Assembly: GCA_021845805.1 (NCBI GenBank)
Contig: JAJZVD010000036.1
Location: 1-32,543, forward strand
Length of the DNA stretch: 32,543 bases
DNA from: Pseudomonadota bacterium
GTDB taxonomy: Bacteria; Pseudomonadota; Alphaproteobacteria; Rhodobacterales; Rhodobacteraceae
Reading direction: 5' to 3'
Part shown: piece by piece, positions 1 to 8,852 of the stretch
Position numbering within the stretch: the stretch's first letter is position 1
Layout of the letters: each line of letters begins with the position of its first letter
Program-made: the position numbers and the translations under genes
The notes under the pieces: model-generated
Databases searched by the model: none
What the model saw: the letters and a program-made list of their open reading frames with translations, nothing else
Told to the model about the DNA's origin: nothing

Positions 1-1270
1 GGCCCAGTTCGCGGCCGATCTCGTTGCGGGCCTTGCCCGCGATCGCCTCGAAAGTCTCGGGCTTGCCGCCCAGGAAGAAGGCCGCGTCGCCCGACTTCAG
101 GCCAAGCTGCCGGCGGATCGCCTCGGTCCGCTCGGGGCCGATGTTCTTGGCGATGGGGCCTGCGCCTACGGTTTCGCCGCCTTCCTCGCGCCAGAAGATG
201 TACCCCATACCCGGCAGGCCCTGCGCCTGGGCAAAGGCGTTCATGCGGTCGCAGAAGGCGCGGCTGCCGCCGGTCGGCGCCGGGATCGCGCGGATCTCGG
301 TGCCCTCCTGCTCCAGCATCTTGGCGAAGATGCCGAAGCCCGAGCCCGCGAAATGCGCGCTGACGATCTGCATCTTGATTGGGTTGCGCAGGTCGGGCTT
401 GTCCGACCCATACCACAGAAGCGAATCCCGGTAGGCGATGCGCGGCCAGTCGGGGTAGACCGTCTTGCCTTCGCCGAACTCCTCGAACAGGCCCTGGATC
501 ACCGGCTGCACGGCGGCGAACACGTCTTCCTGCTCGACGAAGCTCATTTCAACGTCAAGCTGGTAGAAGTCGGTCGGGCTGCGGTCGGCGCGGGGGTCTT
601 CGTCCCGGAAGCAGGGGGCGATCTGGAAATAGCGATCGAAGCCCGCCACCATGATCAATTGTTTGAACTGCTGGGGCGCCTGCGGCAGCGCGTAGAACTT
701 GCCCGGATGCAGCCGCGAGGGCACGAGGAAGTCGCGCGCGCCCTCGGGCGACGAGGCGGTGATGATCGGCGTCTGGAACTCGTTGAAGCCCTGCGCCCAC
801 ATCCGGTTGCGGATCGACCGCACCACGTTCGAGCGCAGCATCATGTTGCGATGCAGCTTGTCGCGCCGCAGGTCCAGGAAGCGATAGGTCAGGCGGGTTT
901 CCTCGGGGTATTCGGTCTCGCCGAAGACCGGCAGCGGCAGGTCGCCGTCGACCGGGCCCAGAACGGTCAGGCCGCGCACATAGACCTCGATCTCGCCCGT
1001 CGGGATCTTGGGGTTCACCAGTGCCGCGTCGCGCGCCTTCACCGTGCCTTCGATCCGCACCACCCATTCGGCGCGCACCTTCTCCACATCCTTGAAGGCC
1101 GGGCTGTCGGGATCGGCCAGCACCTGGGTGATGCCGTAATGGTCGCGCAGGTCGATGAACAGGATGCCGCCATGGTCGCGCACCCGGTGGACCCAGCCGG
1201 ACAGGCGCACCGTCTGGCCGACATGGCTGGTGTTGAGGGCGGCGCAGGTGTGGCTGCGATAGGCGTGCAT
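1..1270 (-). CDS. aspS: Aspartyl-tRNA synthetase, 5' part only
   Basis: Charges tRNA with aspartate in the cytoplasm. About 423 codons are visible and no stop is reached, so the C-terminal part lies beyond base 1. The reverse translation starts [19 protein letters not shown]. It shows the N-terminal OB-fold anticodon-binding domain ([11 protein letters not shown], about residues 25-35), then class II motif 2 (FRDED) and part of the bacterial GAD insertion. The ATG at 1270 matches the usual bacterial N-terminus. Residue 33 is His where E. coli AspRS has Leu30; from memory, His at this position is a mark of non-discriminating enzymes that also charge tRNA-Asn, later amidated by GatCAB. The second determinant position (E. 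coli 82) is not the typical Gly here, so specificity stays open. gatC and gatA lie near 27-29 kb. Confidence 0.95.
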   Translation of the reverse strand, partial: MHAYRSHTCAALNTSHVGQTVRLSGWVHRVRDHGGILFIDLRDHYGITQVLADPDSPAFKDVEKVRAEWVVRIEGTVKARDAALVNPKIPTGEIEVYVRGLTVLGPVDGDLPLPVFGETEYPEETRLTYRFLDLRRDKLHRNMMLRSNVVRSIRNRMWAQGFNEFQTPIITASSPEGARDFLVPSRLHPGKFYALPQAPQQFKQLIMVAGFDRYFQIAPCFRDEDPRADRSPTDFYQLDVEMSFVEQEDVFAAVQPVIQGLFEEFGEGKTVYPDWPRIAYRDSLLWYGSDKPDLRNPIKMQIVSAHFAGSGFGIFAKMLEQEGTEIRAIPAPTGGSRAFCDRMNAFAQAQGLPGMGYIFWREEGGETVGAGPIAKNIGPERTEAIRRQLGLKSGDAAFFLGGKPETFEAIAGKARNEIGRELG

Positions 1271-1310
1271 GGGCAATCCCCTTGAACGAGGCACGAAAGC
1301 TGATCGCGCC

Positions 1311-1339
1311 GATACACCCCGCCCCGGCGGCGAAGTCAA
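1311..1339 (-). promoter_or_regulatory. Candidate aspS promoter
   Basis: On the minus strand, TTGACT (1339-1334) is followed after 17 nt by TGTATC (1316-1311), about 40 nt upstream of the aspS ATG. The -35 is good and the -10 is a moderate match. The -35 lies in the loop of a perfect 11-bp GC stem (1322-1332 with 1341-1351). The call rests on motif inspection only. Confidence 0.4.
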
Positions 1340-1525
1340 GCGCCGCCGGGGGCCACCGGATGGCACCGCAGAGCTGCGGCAAGGCCAGACTCGTCGGATT
1401 TCGTCCGTTTCCGCCCCGGACCCGGCAAGGTTTCGCTTTTCTTCACGATTTCATAAGCTAGTTTACGAACTTATTAAGGGGCTCCGCTCCGAGGGGCCCG
1501 TACCAATGTGTTACGGAGGCCCGAT

Positions 1526-2755
1526 ATGTGGATTGGCATTCTCGACAGGATGTTGGAACGGCTGCTGCGCAAGGGCGAGGTCAGGGTGACCTATCCCGAC
1601 GGTACGACGCGGCGCTACGGCGATGGATCGGGGCACCGCGTGGCCCTGCGCCTGATCGACCCCGCCCTGCCGCGCAAGCTGGTGCTGCATCCCGACATGG
1701 CGCTGGGCGAAGGCTACATGGACGGCACGCTGACCATCGAGGATGACGATCTGGGCGGCCTTCTGGCGGTCGCGTTGCAGAACATGCAGGACCAGCCCGC
1801 CAACTGGCGCGACCGGCTGATGCAGCTGCGCAGCTGGTTCCGCCGGATCGAGCAGCACAACGTCATCGGCCGCGCGCAACGCAACGTGGCGCATCACTAC
1901 GATCTGTCCGGCACGCTCTACGATCTGTTCCTGGATGAGGACCGGCAGTATTCCTGCGCCTATTTCCCCGAACCCGGCATGACTCTGGACGCGGCACAGC
2001 GGGCGAAGAAGGCGCATATCGCGGGCAAGCTGCTGATCGAGCCCGGCATGACCGTGCTTGACATCGGCTGCGGCTGGGGTGGGCTGGGGCTGACGCTGGC
2101 GCGCGATTACGGCGCGCGGGTGGTGGGCGTCACCCTCAGCGAGGAGCAGCACAAGGTCGCGGTGCGGCGCGCGGCAGAGGCGGGCCTGTCGGGGCAGGTC
2201 GATTTCCGGCTGATGGATTACCGGGCGGTCACCGAAACCTTCGACCGCGTGGTGTCGGTGGGCATGTTCGAACATGTGGGCGTGCCGCATTACCGGGAAT
2301 ACTTCCGCACCGTGAACGCACGACTGAAGCCCGATGGCGTGGCGCTGATCCACACCATCGGCCGCGTCACCCCGCCCGGCACGACAAGCCCGTGGATCCT
2401 GAAATACATCTTCCCCGGCGGCTATGTGCCCGCCCTGTCCGAGATGATGGCCGCGGTCGAGAAAGAGGGCTTCTGGTCGACCGATGTCGAGGTCTGGCGG
2501 CTGCATTACGCCGAGACGCTGCGCCACTGGCATGACCGGTTCATGGCCAACTGCGACACGGCGCGCGCGCTCTATGATGAGCGGTTCTGCCGGATGTGGC
2601 GGTACTACCTGCTCGCCTCGGAGATGAGCTTCCGCCATTACGGTCAGGTCGTCTTCCAGGTGCAACTGGCCAAGAAGGTCGATGCCGTGCCGCTGAGCCG
2701 GGGCTATCTTTACCCGCCCCAGATGCTGCACGCCGCCCGCGCGGCGGCAGAGTAA
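1526..2755 (+). CDS. cfa: Cyclopropane-fatty-acyl-phospholipid synthase family methyltransferase
   Basis: SAM-dependent methyltransferase of the CFA synthase family. It normally transfers a methylene group to the cis double bond of unsaturated fatty-acyl chains in membrane phospholipids. The 409-residue product has a family-typical N-terminal domain (about 1-110), then HHYDLSGTLYDLFLD (about 123-137), YSCAYF, and the SAM-binding loop VLDIGCGWGG (about 177-186). MFEHVG follows the methyltransferase core. I chose the ATG at 1526 because GGAGG (1515-1519) sits 6 nt upstream; an in-frame GTG at 1508 would put that site inside the gene. Related alphaproteobacterial enzymes can be furan-fatty-acid or other lipid methyltransferases, so the exact product is inferred. 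It appears monocistronic; the 255-bp upstream gap is AT-rich at 1436-1475, where a promoter is plausible. Confidence 0.88.
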   Translation: MWIGILDRMLERLLRKGEVRVTYPDGTTRRYGDGSGHRVALRLIDPALPRKLVLHPDMALGEGYMDGTLTIEDDDLGGLLAVALQNMQDQPANWRDRLMQLRSWFRRIEQHNVIGRAQRNVAHHYDLSGTLYDLFLDEDRQYSCAYFPEPGMTLDAAQRAKKAHIAGKLLIEPGMTVLDIGCGWGGLGLTLARDYGARVVGVTLSEEQHKVAVRRAAEAGLSGQVDFRLMDYRAVTETFDRVVSVGMFEHVGVPHYREYFRTVNARLKPDGVALIHTIGRVTPPGTTSPWILKYIFPGGYVPALSEMMAAVEKEGFWSTDVEVWRLHYAETLRHWHDRFMANCDTARALYDERFCRMWRYYLLASEMSFRHYGQVVFQVQLAKKVDAVPLSRGYLYPPQMLHAARAAAE

Positions 2756-2954
2756 GGCGCGGCACGTTCCGTTAGCGCGAACAGGTCCAACGATTGTTTC
2801 CTGTGCAATCGCCCAGGTTGCAGCATGAAACGATCATTACAAAACTTGCCAGACTGAAAAATTCGTGCCCAAATCGGCACAGACGGGCCTGCGCCCCGGC
2901 GCGCCCGTCCAGAACAGGGAACGTGGACAGCAACGGTTGGGAGCCACCAAAGCC

Positions 2955-4514
2955 ATGGACGACTACACCGATCACCACAGAAAGGAGGACATCAAGATCC
3001 TCCACGGCATGGGTTACGCCCAGGAACTTCAGCGAAGCATGAGCCGTTTCTCGAACTTCGCGATTTCATTTTCGATCATCTGCATTCTGTCTGGCGGCAT
3101 CAACTCCTTCGCCCAGGCGACCGGCTCGATCGGCGGGGCCGGCGCGGGCATCGGCTGGATCGTGGGCTGCTTCGTGTCCGGCTTCTTCGCGCTGGCGATG
3201 GCCCAGATCGCCTCGGCCTTCCCCACCGCGGGCGGGCTTTACCACTGGGGTTCGATCCTCGGGAACCGGTTCTGGGGCTGGCTGACCGCCTGGCTGAACC
3301 TGCTGGGCCTTGTCACGGTGCTGGGCGCCATCAACATCGGCACCGCGCTGTTCTTCGCCGGAACCTTCGGCGGCGACTTCGGCTTTACCGGCACGCCGAT
3401 GCAGGTGGTGGTCTTCGTCGCTGTCGTGACCGCGGTGCAGGCGATCATCAATCACACCGGCATCCGGGCCACCGCGATGATGACCGACCTGTCGGGCTAC
3501 ATCATCTTCGTCACCACCGCCGTTCTGGTGATCGCGCTTCTGGCGCTGGCGCCGCATATCGACCTGTCGCGGCTGTGGACCTTCACCAACTACTCGGGCA
3601 TCCCCGATGGCGCGGCGGTCTTCCCGAAATCCGACAGCATGGGCTATCTGTTCCTGCTCTGCCTGCTGCTGCCGGTCTACACGATCACCGGCTATGACGC
3701 CTCGGCGCATACCTCGGAAGAGACGCTGAAGGCGGCCCATTCGGTGCCGCGCGGCATCATCTCGTCGGTGATCTGGGCCTCGCTGATCGGCTGGATCATG
3801 GTCTGCGCGATCACGCTGGCCATTCCGGACATGGCGCAGGGCGCCCAGCAGGGCTGGAACGTCTTCTTCTGGACGCTCGACGCACTCTTGCCGGTCTGGC
3901 TGAAGCTGGTGCTCTATGTCGCCATCTTCATCTCGCAGTTCCTCTGCGGGCTTGCCACCGTCACCTCGGCCAGCCGGATGCTGTTCGCCTTCTCGCGCGA
4001 CGGGGGCATTCCGGTGGGCCACAAGGCGCTGGCCAAGGTCTCGCCCAAGTGGCGCACCCCGGTGACGGCGATCTGGACGGCGGCGATCCTGCAGGTGCTT
4101 TACGTCTATGCCGCGCAGACGGTGTCGATCGCGGGCAGCAGCCTTTACACCATCGTGGTGAACTCGACGCTGGTGTTCCTGTTCATGTCCTTCATCATTC
4201 CGATCGTGGCAGGCATGACGGCCTATGGCACCAGGAAATGGCCGACCCCCGGCCCGTGGAGCATGGGGGCGGGCGTCTTCAAGCTGGTCTGCCTGCTGGC
4301 GCTGGTGGGGATGGTCATCATCTTCTACATCGCGATCCAGCCGCCGAACGATTACGTGCTGCACATCACCGTGGGCTTCGTGATCCTGGCCCTGATCGTC
4401 TGGTTCGCCTTCGAGAACCGCCGCTTCGAGGGCCCGCCGATCGGCGATGAAGCGATTGCCAGGCGCAAGGCGGCCATCGCGGCGGCCGAACGCGCGGTGG
4501 GCGAGACGGGCTGA
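2955..4514 (+). CDS. APC-superfamily amino acid/amine permease
   Basis: Inner-membrane secondary transporter of the amino acid-polyamine-organocation superfamily. The 519-residue protein has about twelve hydrophobic segments. The first is FSIICILSGGINSFAQATGS, followed by a glycine-rich stretch (GSIGGAGAGIGWIVG) typical of TM1-2 substrate-binding loops. ITGYDASAHTSEET is the conserved TM6-7 region of the ACT/GABA-permease-like subgroup, which takes up amino acids, GABA or choline-type substrates. I chose the ATG at 2955 (MDDYTDHHRKED), 30 codons inside the longest frame. The upstream extension lacks the composition of a transporter N-terminus, and a GGGAG lies 11 nt before this ATG. The substrate cannot be read from the sequence. 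The gene stands alone and is closed by a strong terminator at 4543-4571. Confidence 0.85.
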   Translation: MDDYTDHHRKEDIKILHGMGYAQELQRSMSRFSNFAISFSIICILSGGINSFAQATGSIGGAGAGIGWIVGCFVSGFFALAMAQIASAFPTAGGLYHWGSILGNRFWGWLTAWLNLLGLVTVLGAINIGTALFFAGTFGGDFGFTGTPMQVVVFVAVVTAVQAIINHTGIRATAMMTDLSGYIIFVTTAVLVIALLALAPHIDLSRLWTFTNYSGIPDGAAVFPKSDSMGYLFLLCLLLPVYTITGYDASAHTSEETLKAAHSVPRGIISSVIWASLIGWIMVCAITLAIPDMAQGAQQGWNVFFWTLDALLPVWLKLVLYVAIFISQFLCGLATVTSASRMLFAFSRDGGIPVGHKALAKVSPKWRTPVTAIWTAAILQVLYVYAAQTVSIAGSSLYTIVVNSTLVFLFMSFIIPIVAGMTAYGTRKWPTPGPWSMGAGVFKLVCLLALVGMVIIFYIAIQPPNDYVLHITVGFVILALIVWFAFENRRFEGPPIGDEAIARRKAAIAAAERAVGETG

Positions 4515-4542
4515 CGCGCCCCGGACGCCCCGGCACAGACAG

Positions 4543-4571
4543 CGGCGGCCGGTTCACCCGGCCGCCGTTTT
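4543..4571 (+). terminator. Rho-independent terminator after the permease
   Basis: A perfect 10-bp stem (CGGCGGCCGG, 4543-4552, with CCGGCCGCCG, 4558-4567) closes a 5-nt loop and runs into TTTT at 4568-4571. It lies 28 nt after the permease stop. The oppositely oriented CPBP gene ends 3 nt beyond. Confidence 0.85.
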
Positions 4572-4573
4572 CG

Positions 4574-5194
4574 TCAGAACGGCCGGGTGACGTTGCCCAG
4601 GTAGAACCAGACCCCCAGCCCCATGCCGAACAGCACCCAGCCCGCCACGGAATGCAGCAGCACCGCCTGCCGGAAGCTGCCCTGCCGCTGGTAGACCCAG
4701 GCAAAGATGACCCCGCCCGCGAAGGTCATGGCCATCACCACCCCGTTCCAGAACATCAGATGCGCCAGCGCGAAGGCGGCACCATTCAGCACCAGCCCCG
4801 GCCAGCCCCCCGGCAGCATCGCGCCATAGCGGCGGAACCACAGCGCGCGGAACAGCACCTCTTGCGGGAAGGCCGACAGGATCGGGTAAAGCACCACGAT
4901 CACCAGAAAGAACCCCGGCCGCGCCCGGATCAGCCCGAAGGCCGCCCCCGGCGCCCAAAGCGCCAGCGCCACGCTAGAGGCCGCCGCCACCAGCAGCGCG
5001 AAGGTCAGCGCCTGCCGCAGGTCCAGCGCGCCGCGCGTCAGGTCGCGCCAGTGGAAGCCCTCGGTCCGCTGCAAGAGCCAGAGCCCCACGCCGGTCATCG
5101 CCAGCAAGACCGGGAACAGCGCGCGCGGCGGCATGACCAGCGCCAGAAACACCGGCAGCACCCCGAAGAACAGCCCGAATTCGACCCTGCGCAT
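4574..5194 (-). CDS. CPBP family intramembrane metalloprotease (CAAX protease-like)
   Basis: Membrane protein of the CPBP (CAAX protease and bacteriocin-processing, Abi) family; its substrate is unknown. The 206-residue product is nearly all hydrophobic segments. Putative catalytic groups are PQEVLFR (Q111, E112, R116), the His in FALAHLMFWN (H145), and H181 in LLHS. The usual EExxxR motif appears here as QExxxR, a variant I associate with a bacterial subgroup. I chose the ATG at 5194 (MRRVEFGLFF), which begins directly before the first membrane segment; the in-frame extension to 5326 is Arg/Gly-rich and overlaps the carB promoter region. It is divergent from carB (147 bp apart) and convergent with the permease, so no operon partner suggests a role. 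Confidence 0.8.
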   Translation of the reverse strand: MRRVEFGLFFGVLPVFLALVMPPRALFPVLLAMTGVGLWLLQRTEGFHWRDLTRGALDLRQALTFALLVAAASSVALALWAPGAAFGLIRARPGFFLVIVVLYPILSAFPQEVLFRALWFRRYGAMLPGGWPGLVLNGAAFALAHLMFWNGVVMAMTFAGGVIFAWVYQRQGSFRQAVLLHSVAGWVLFGMGLGVWFYLGNVTRPF

Positions 5195-5280
5195 CCCCTG
5201 CCCCGCCCCGCCCGCCGATGTCCCGCCCCCTTGGCATAGGGCGCGCGCCCGGGTTCGGCCAGCCCCGGCCCGAACAGGGC

Positions 5281-5308
5281 TTGCGCCGCGCCGGACGATG
5301 GCTATAAC
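5281..5308 (+). promoter_or_regulatory. Candidate carB promoter
   Basis: TTGCGC (5281-5286) and TATAAC (5303-5308) are separated by 16 nt, with the -10 about 32 nt before the carB ATG. The -10 is a 5/6 match. The leader would be short (about 25 nt), which leaves no room for an attenuator. Confidence 0.45.
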
Positions 5309-5340
5309 CCCGGCAATTTTGCGCAATGGGGGCCGGGACG

Positions 5341-8300
5341 ATGCCGAAGAGAACCGACATCAAGTCGATCATGATTATCGGTGCCGGGCCCATCGTCATC
5401 GGGCAGGCCTGCGAGTTCGACTACTCTGGCGCCCAGGCCTGCAAGGCCCTGCGCGAGGAAGGCTACCGGGTCATCCTGGTGAACTCCAACCCCGCCACGA
5501 TCATGACCGACCCGGGGCTGGCCGATGCCACCTACATCGAGCCGATCACCCCCGAGGTCGTGGCCCGCATCATCGAGAAGGAACGCCCCGACGCGCTCTT
5601 GCCCACCATGGGCGGGCAGACCGGGCTGAACACCAGCCTTGCGCTCGCCGACATGGGCGTGCTGGAAAAGTTCGGCGTCCAGTTGATCGGCGCCAACCGG
5701 CAGGCCATCGAGATGGCCGAGGACCGCAAGCTGTTCCGCGAGGCGATGGACCGGATCGGGCTGGAAAACCCCAAGGCCACGATCATCGCCGCGCCGAAGC
5801 TGGCGAACGGAAAATACGACATCAAGGCGGGCGTCGCAGAGGCGCTGGCGGCCATCGAATATGTGGGCCTGCCCGCCATCATCCGCCCCGCCTTCACGCT
5901 GGGCGGCACCGGGGGCGGCGTGGCCTACAACCGCGACGATTTCGAACGCATCGTGCGTTCGGGGCTTGATGCCTCGCCGGTGGCGCAGGTGCTGATCGAC
6001 GAGTCCCTTCTGGGCTGGAAGGAATACGAGATGGAGGTGGTGCGCGACCGCGCCGACAACGCCATCATCGTCTGCTCGATCGAGAACGTGGACCCGATGG
6101 GGGTTCACACGGGCGATTCCGTCACCGTGGCCCCGGCCCTGACGCTGACCGACAAGGAATACCAGATCATGCGCAACGGCAGTATCGCCGTGCTGCGCGA
6201 GATCGGGGTGGAAACCGGCGGCTCGAACGTGCAATGGGCGATCAACCCCAAAGACGGCCGCATGGTCGTGATCGAGATGAACCCGCGGGTGTCGCGCTCT
6301 TCGGCGCTGGCGTCCAAGGCCACGGGCTTCCCCATCGCCAAGATCGCGGCGAAACTTGCGGTGGGCTACACGCTTGACGAACTGGACAACGACATCACCA
6401 AGGTGACGCCCGCCAGCTTCGAGCCGACGATCGACTATGTCGTGACCAAGATCCCGCGCTTCGCCTTCGAGAAGTTCCCCGGCTCGAAACCCGAATTGAC
6501 CACGGCGATGAAATCGGTGGGCGAGGCGATGGCCATCGGCCGCACCATCCACGAGTCGCTGCAAAAGGCGCTGGCCTCGCTGGAAACCGGGCTGACCGGC
6601 TTTGACGAGATCGCGATCGAGGGCGCCACCGACCCGCAATCGGGCAAGGCCGCCATCGTCAAGGCGCTCTCGCCGCAGACGCCCGACCGGCTGCGGCTGA
6701 TCGCGCAGGCCATGCGCCACGGCCTGGGCGATGACGAGATCAACGCCGTGACCGCCTTCGACCCCTGGTTCCTGGCCCGCATCCGCGAAATCGTGGCGGC
6801 CGAGGAGGAGGTGCGCAGGAACGGCCTGCCGGTCACCGAAGAGGGCCTGCGCAAGCTCAAGATGATGGGCTTTACCGACGCGCGGCTGGCCAAGCTGACG
6901 GGACGCGACGAGGGCCAGGTTCGCCGCGCGCGCACCCGGCTGGGCGTCACCGCCGTCTTCAAGCGCATCGACACCTGCGGGGCCGAATTCGAGGCCCAGA
7001 CCCCCTACATGTATTCCACTTACGAAAGCCCCGCGATGGGCGACGTGGAATGCGAGGCCCGCCCCTCGGACCGCAAGAAGGTGGTGATCCTGGGCGGCGG
7101 CCCGAACCGGATCGGCCAGGGGATCGAGTTCGACTACTGCTGCTGCCACGCCTGCTTCGCACTGACCGAGGCGGGCTACGAGACCATCATGGTCAACTGC
7201 AACCCGGAAACCGTGTCGACCGATTACGACACCTCGGATCGGCTGTATTTCGAGCCGCTGACGCTGGAACATGTGCTGGAAATCCTGCGGGTCGAGCGCG
7301 AGAACGGCACGCTGCATGGCGTGATCGTGCAGTTCGGCGGCCAGACGCCGCTGAAGCTTGCCAACGCGCTGCATGACGAGGGGATCCCGATCCTCGGCAC
7401 CACGCCCGACGCCATCGACCTGGCCGAGGACCGCGAGCGGTTCCAGAAGCTGCTGCACACGCTCGGCCTGAACCAGCCCCGGAACGGCCTCGCCTCCAGC
7501 CGCGACGAGGCCTTCGCGGTGGCGGCCGATGTGGGCTATCCGCTGGTCATCCGCCCCTCCTACGTCCTGGGCGGCCGCGCGATGGAGATCATCCGCGAGG
7601 ATGCCCAACTGGAACGCTACATCCGCGAGGCGGTGCAGGTCTCGGGGCGCAACCCGGTCCTGCTCGACAGCTACCTGACCAACGCGATCGAGGTCGATGT
7701 GGATGCGCTCTGCGACGGCACCGACGTGCATGTCGCGGGCATCATGGAACATATCGAAGAGGCGGGCGTGCATTCCGGCGACAGCGCCTGCTGCCTGCCG
7801 CCCCACTCGCTCTCGGACGAGATCGTGGCCGAACTCAAGCGCCAGACCGTGCTGATGGCCAAGGGGCTGAACGTCGTCGGGCTGATGAACGTGCAGTTCG
7901 CGGTCAAGGACGGCACCGTCTATGTGCTCGAGGTGAACCCGCGCGCCAGCCGCACGGTGCCCTTCGTCGCCAAGGCCACCGACAGCGCCATCGCCTCGAT
8001 CGCCGCGCGCGTGATGGCGGGCGAGCCGCTCTCGACCTTCCCGATGCGCGCGCCCTATCCGCAGGGCGTGGGCCCCGACACGCCGCTGCCGCTGGCCGAT
8101 CCGCTGACGCTGGCCGACCCCAAGACGCCGTGGTTCTCGGTGAAGGAGGCGGTAATGCCCTTCGCCCGCTTCCCCGGCGTCGACACGCTGCTTGGCCCCG
8201 AGATGCGCTCCACCGGCGAGGTGATGGGCTGGGACCGGTCCTTCCCGCTCGCCTTCCTCAAGGCCGAGATGGGCGCGGGCACCCACCTGCCCGACGCGGG

Positions 8301-8697
8301 CCGCGTCTTCGTCTCGATCCAGGACAGCGACAAGACCGAGCCGATGGCCGCCGCCTGCCGCGCGCTGCGCGATCTGGGCTTCGAGATCGTGGCCACCCGC
8401 GGCACCGCGGGGTTCCTTTCGGCGGCGGGCGTCGCCTGCGATCTGGTCAACAAGGTCTACGAGGGCAACTCGGGCGGCCGACCGAACATCGTCGACCGGC
8501 TGAAGGATGGCGACATCGCGCTGGTCTTCAACACGACCGAAGGCGCGCAGTCGATCTCGGACAGCCGCGAGATCCGCGCCGTGGCGCTCTATGACAAGAT
8601 CCCCTACTTCACCACCGCCGCGGGCGCCATCGCCTCGGTCGCGGCGATCCGCGCGCGGCGCGAGGGCGAGATCGGGGTCAGGACGCTGCAGGGCTGA
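5341..8697 (+). CDS. carB: Carbamoyl-phosphate synthase large subunit
   Basis: Makes carbamoyl phosphate from bicarbonate, ATP and glutamine-derived ammonia for pyrimidine and arginine synthesis, with the glutaminase subunit CarA (not in this window). The 1118-residue protein has the family's two ATP-grasp halves. The first starts [20 protein letters not shown] with [11 protein letters not shown]. The second starts [20 protein letters not shown] with [13 protein letters not shown]. The C-terminal MGS-like allosteric domain is at about 960-1118 ([36 protein letters not shown]). E. coli CarB has 1073 residues. An insertion near [20 protein letters not shown] in the first half accounts for part of the excess and is common in alphaproteobacteria as far as I recall. 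I chose the ATG at 5341 over one at 5326 because MPKRTDIK is the standard N-terminus. Confidence 0.97.
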   Translation: MPKRTDIKSIMIIGAGPIVIGQACEFDYSGAQACKALREEGYRVILVNSNPATIMTDPGLADATYIEPITPEVVARIIEKERPDALLPTMGGQTGLNTSLALADMGVLEKFGVQLIGANRQAIEMAEDRKLFREAMDRIGLENPKATIIAAPKLANGKYDIKAGVAEALAAIEYVGLPAIIRPAFTLGGTGGGVAYNRDDFERIVRSGLDASPVAQVLIDESLLGWKEYEMEVVRDRADNAIIVCSIENVDPMGVHTGDSVTVAPALTLTDKEYQIMRNGSIAVLREIGVETGGSNVQWAINPKDGRMVVIEMNPRVSRSSALASKATGFPIAKIAAKLAVGYTLDELDNDITKVTPASFEPTIDYVVTKIPRFAFEKFPGSKPELTTAMKSVGEAMAIGRTIHESLQKALASLETGLTGFDEIAIEGATDPQSGKAAIVKALSPQTPDRLRLIAQAMRHGLGDDEINAVTAFDPWFLARIREIVAAEEEVRRNGLPVTEEGLRKLKMMGFTDARLAKLTGRDEGQVRRARTRLGVTAVFKRIDTCGAEFEAQTPYMYSTYESPAMGDVECEARPSDRKKVVILGGGPNRIGQGIEFDYCCCHACFALTEAGYETIMVNCNPETVSTDYDTSDRLYFEPLTLEHVLEILRVERENGTLHGVIVQFGGQTPLKLANALHDEGIPILGTTPDAIDLAEDRERFQKLLHTLGLNQPRNGLASSRDEAFAVAADVGYPLVIRPSYVLGGRAMEIIREDAQLERYIREAVQVSGRNPVLLDSYLTNAIEVDVDALCDGTDVHVAGIMEHIEEAGVHSGDSACCLPPHSLSDEIVAELKRQTVLMAKGLNVVGLMNVQFAVKDGTVYVLEVNPRASRTVPFVAKATDSAIASIAARVMAGEPLSTFPMRAPYPQGVGPDTPLPLADPLTLADPKTPWFSVKEAVMPFARFPGVDTLLGPEMRSTGEVMGWDRSFPLAFLKAEMGAGTHLPDAGRVFVSIQDSDKTEPMAAACRALRDLGFEIVATRGTAGFLSAAGVACDLVNKVYEGNSGGRPNIVDRLKDGDIALVFNTTEGAQSISDSREIRAVALYDKIPYFTTAAGAIASVAAIRARREGEIGVRTLQG

Positions 8698-8714
8698 CGG
8701 GCGCCGCAGCCCCT

Positions 8715-8769
8715 CCATTTTCTGTCCGCAAATATCCTCGGGGGGTGTGGGGGGCAGACAGCCCCCCAC
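8715..8769 (+). repeat. 3'-end repeat element: 23-nt motif plus GC hairpin (copy 1, after carB)
   Basis: Bases 8715-8737 (beginning CCATTTTCTGTCCGC and ending AAATATCC) are identical to the reverse complement of 30936-30958. Here the motif starts 17 nt after the carB stop. It is followed by a G-run and a perfect 9-bp hairpin (GTGGGGGGC, 8747-8755; loop 8756-8760; GCCCCCCAC, 8761-8769). Copy 2 has the same order behind tadA. Similar elements seem frequent at gene ends in Rhodobacterales (recollection, unchecked). A role in termination or 3'-end protection is an inference; no U-tract follows. Confidence 0.7.
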
Positions 8770-8805
8770 CGTCCCCACCCGTCAGAACCGCCGCCCGACA
8801 TGCGA

Positions 8806-8831
8806 CATCCCCGCCCGGAAGGGCGGGGATG
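8806..8831 (-). terminator. Hairpin downstream of the sugar-binding-protein gene
   Basis: A perfect 11-bp stem (CATCCCCGCCC, 8806-8816, with GGGCGGGGATG, 8821-8831) closes a GGAA tetraloop 22 nt past the stop of the binding-protein gene. There is no U-tract on either strand. It may be a Rho-assisted terminator or an mRNA-stabilising end, which would fit a binding protein that must be made in excess of the other subunits. Confidence 0.5.
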
Positions 8832-8852
8832 CGCGCGTCGCGTCAGACGGGA

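Noticed and set aside
1456-1480. ATAAG...CTTAT inverted repeat in the AT-rich leader before the methyltransferase gene
   Set aside because: Short arms with a long loop and no matching copy elsewhere in the window. It may simply reflect promoter AT-richness.
2791-2811. CGATTG/CAATCG inverted repeat between the methyltransferase and permease genes
   Set aside because: Only 6-bp arms, a 9-nt loop and no U-tract. Too weak to call a terminator or operator.
5302-8778. A 1158-codon open frame on the minus strand opposite carB
   Set aside because: It mirrors carB in the antisense frame. Its translation is rich in His, Arg, Asp and Gly without domains, as expected from high-GC antisense DNA.
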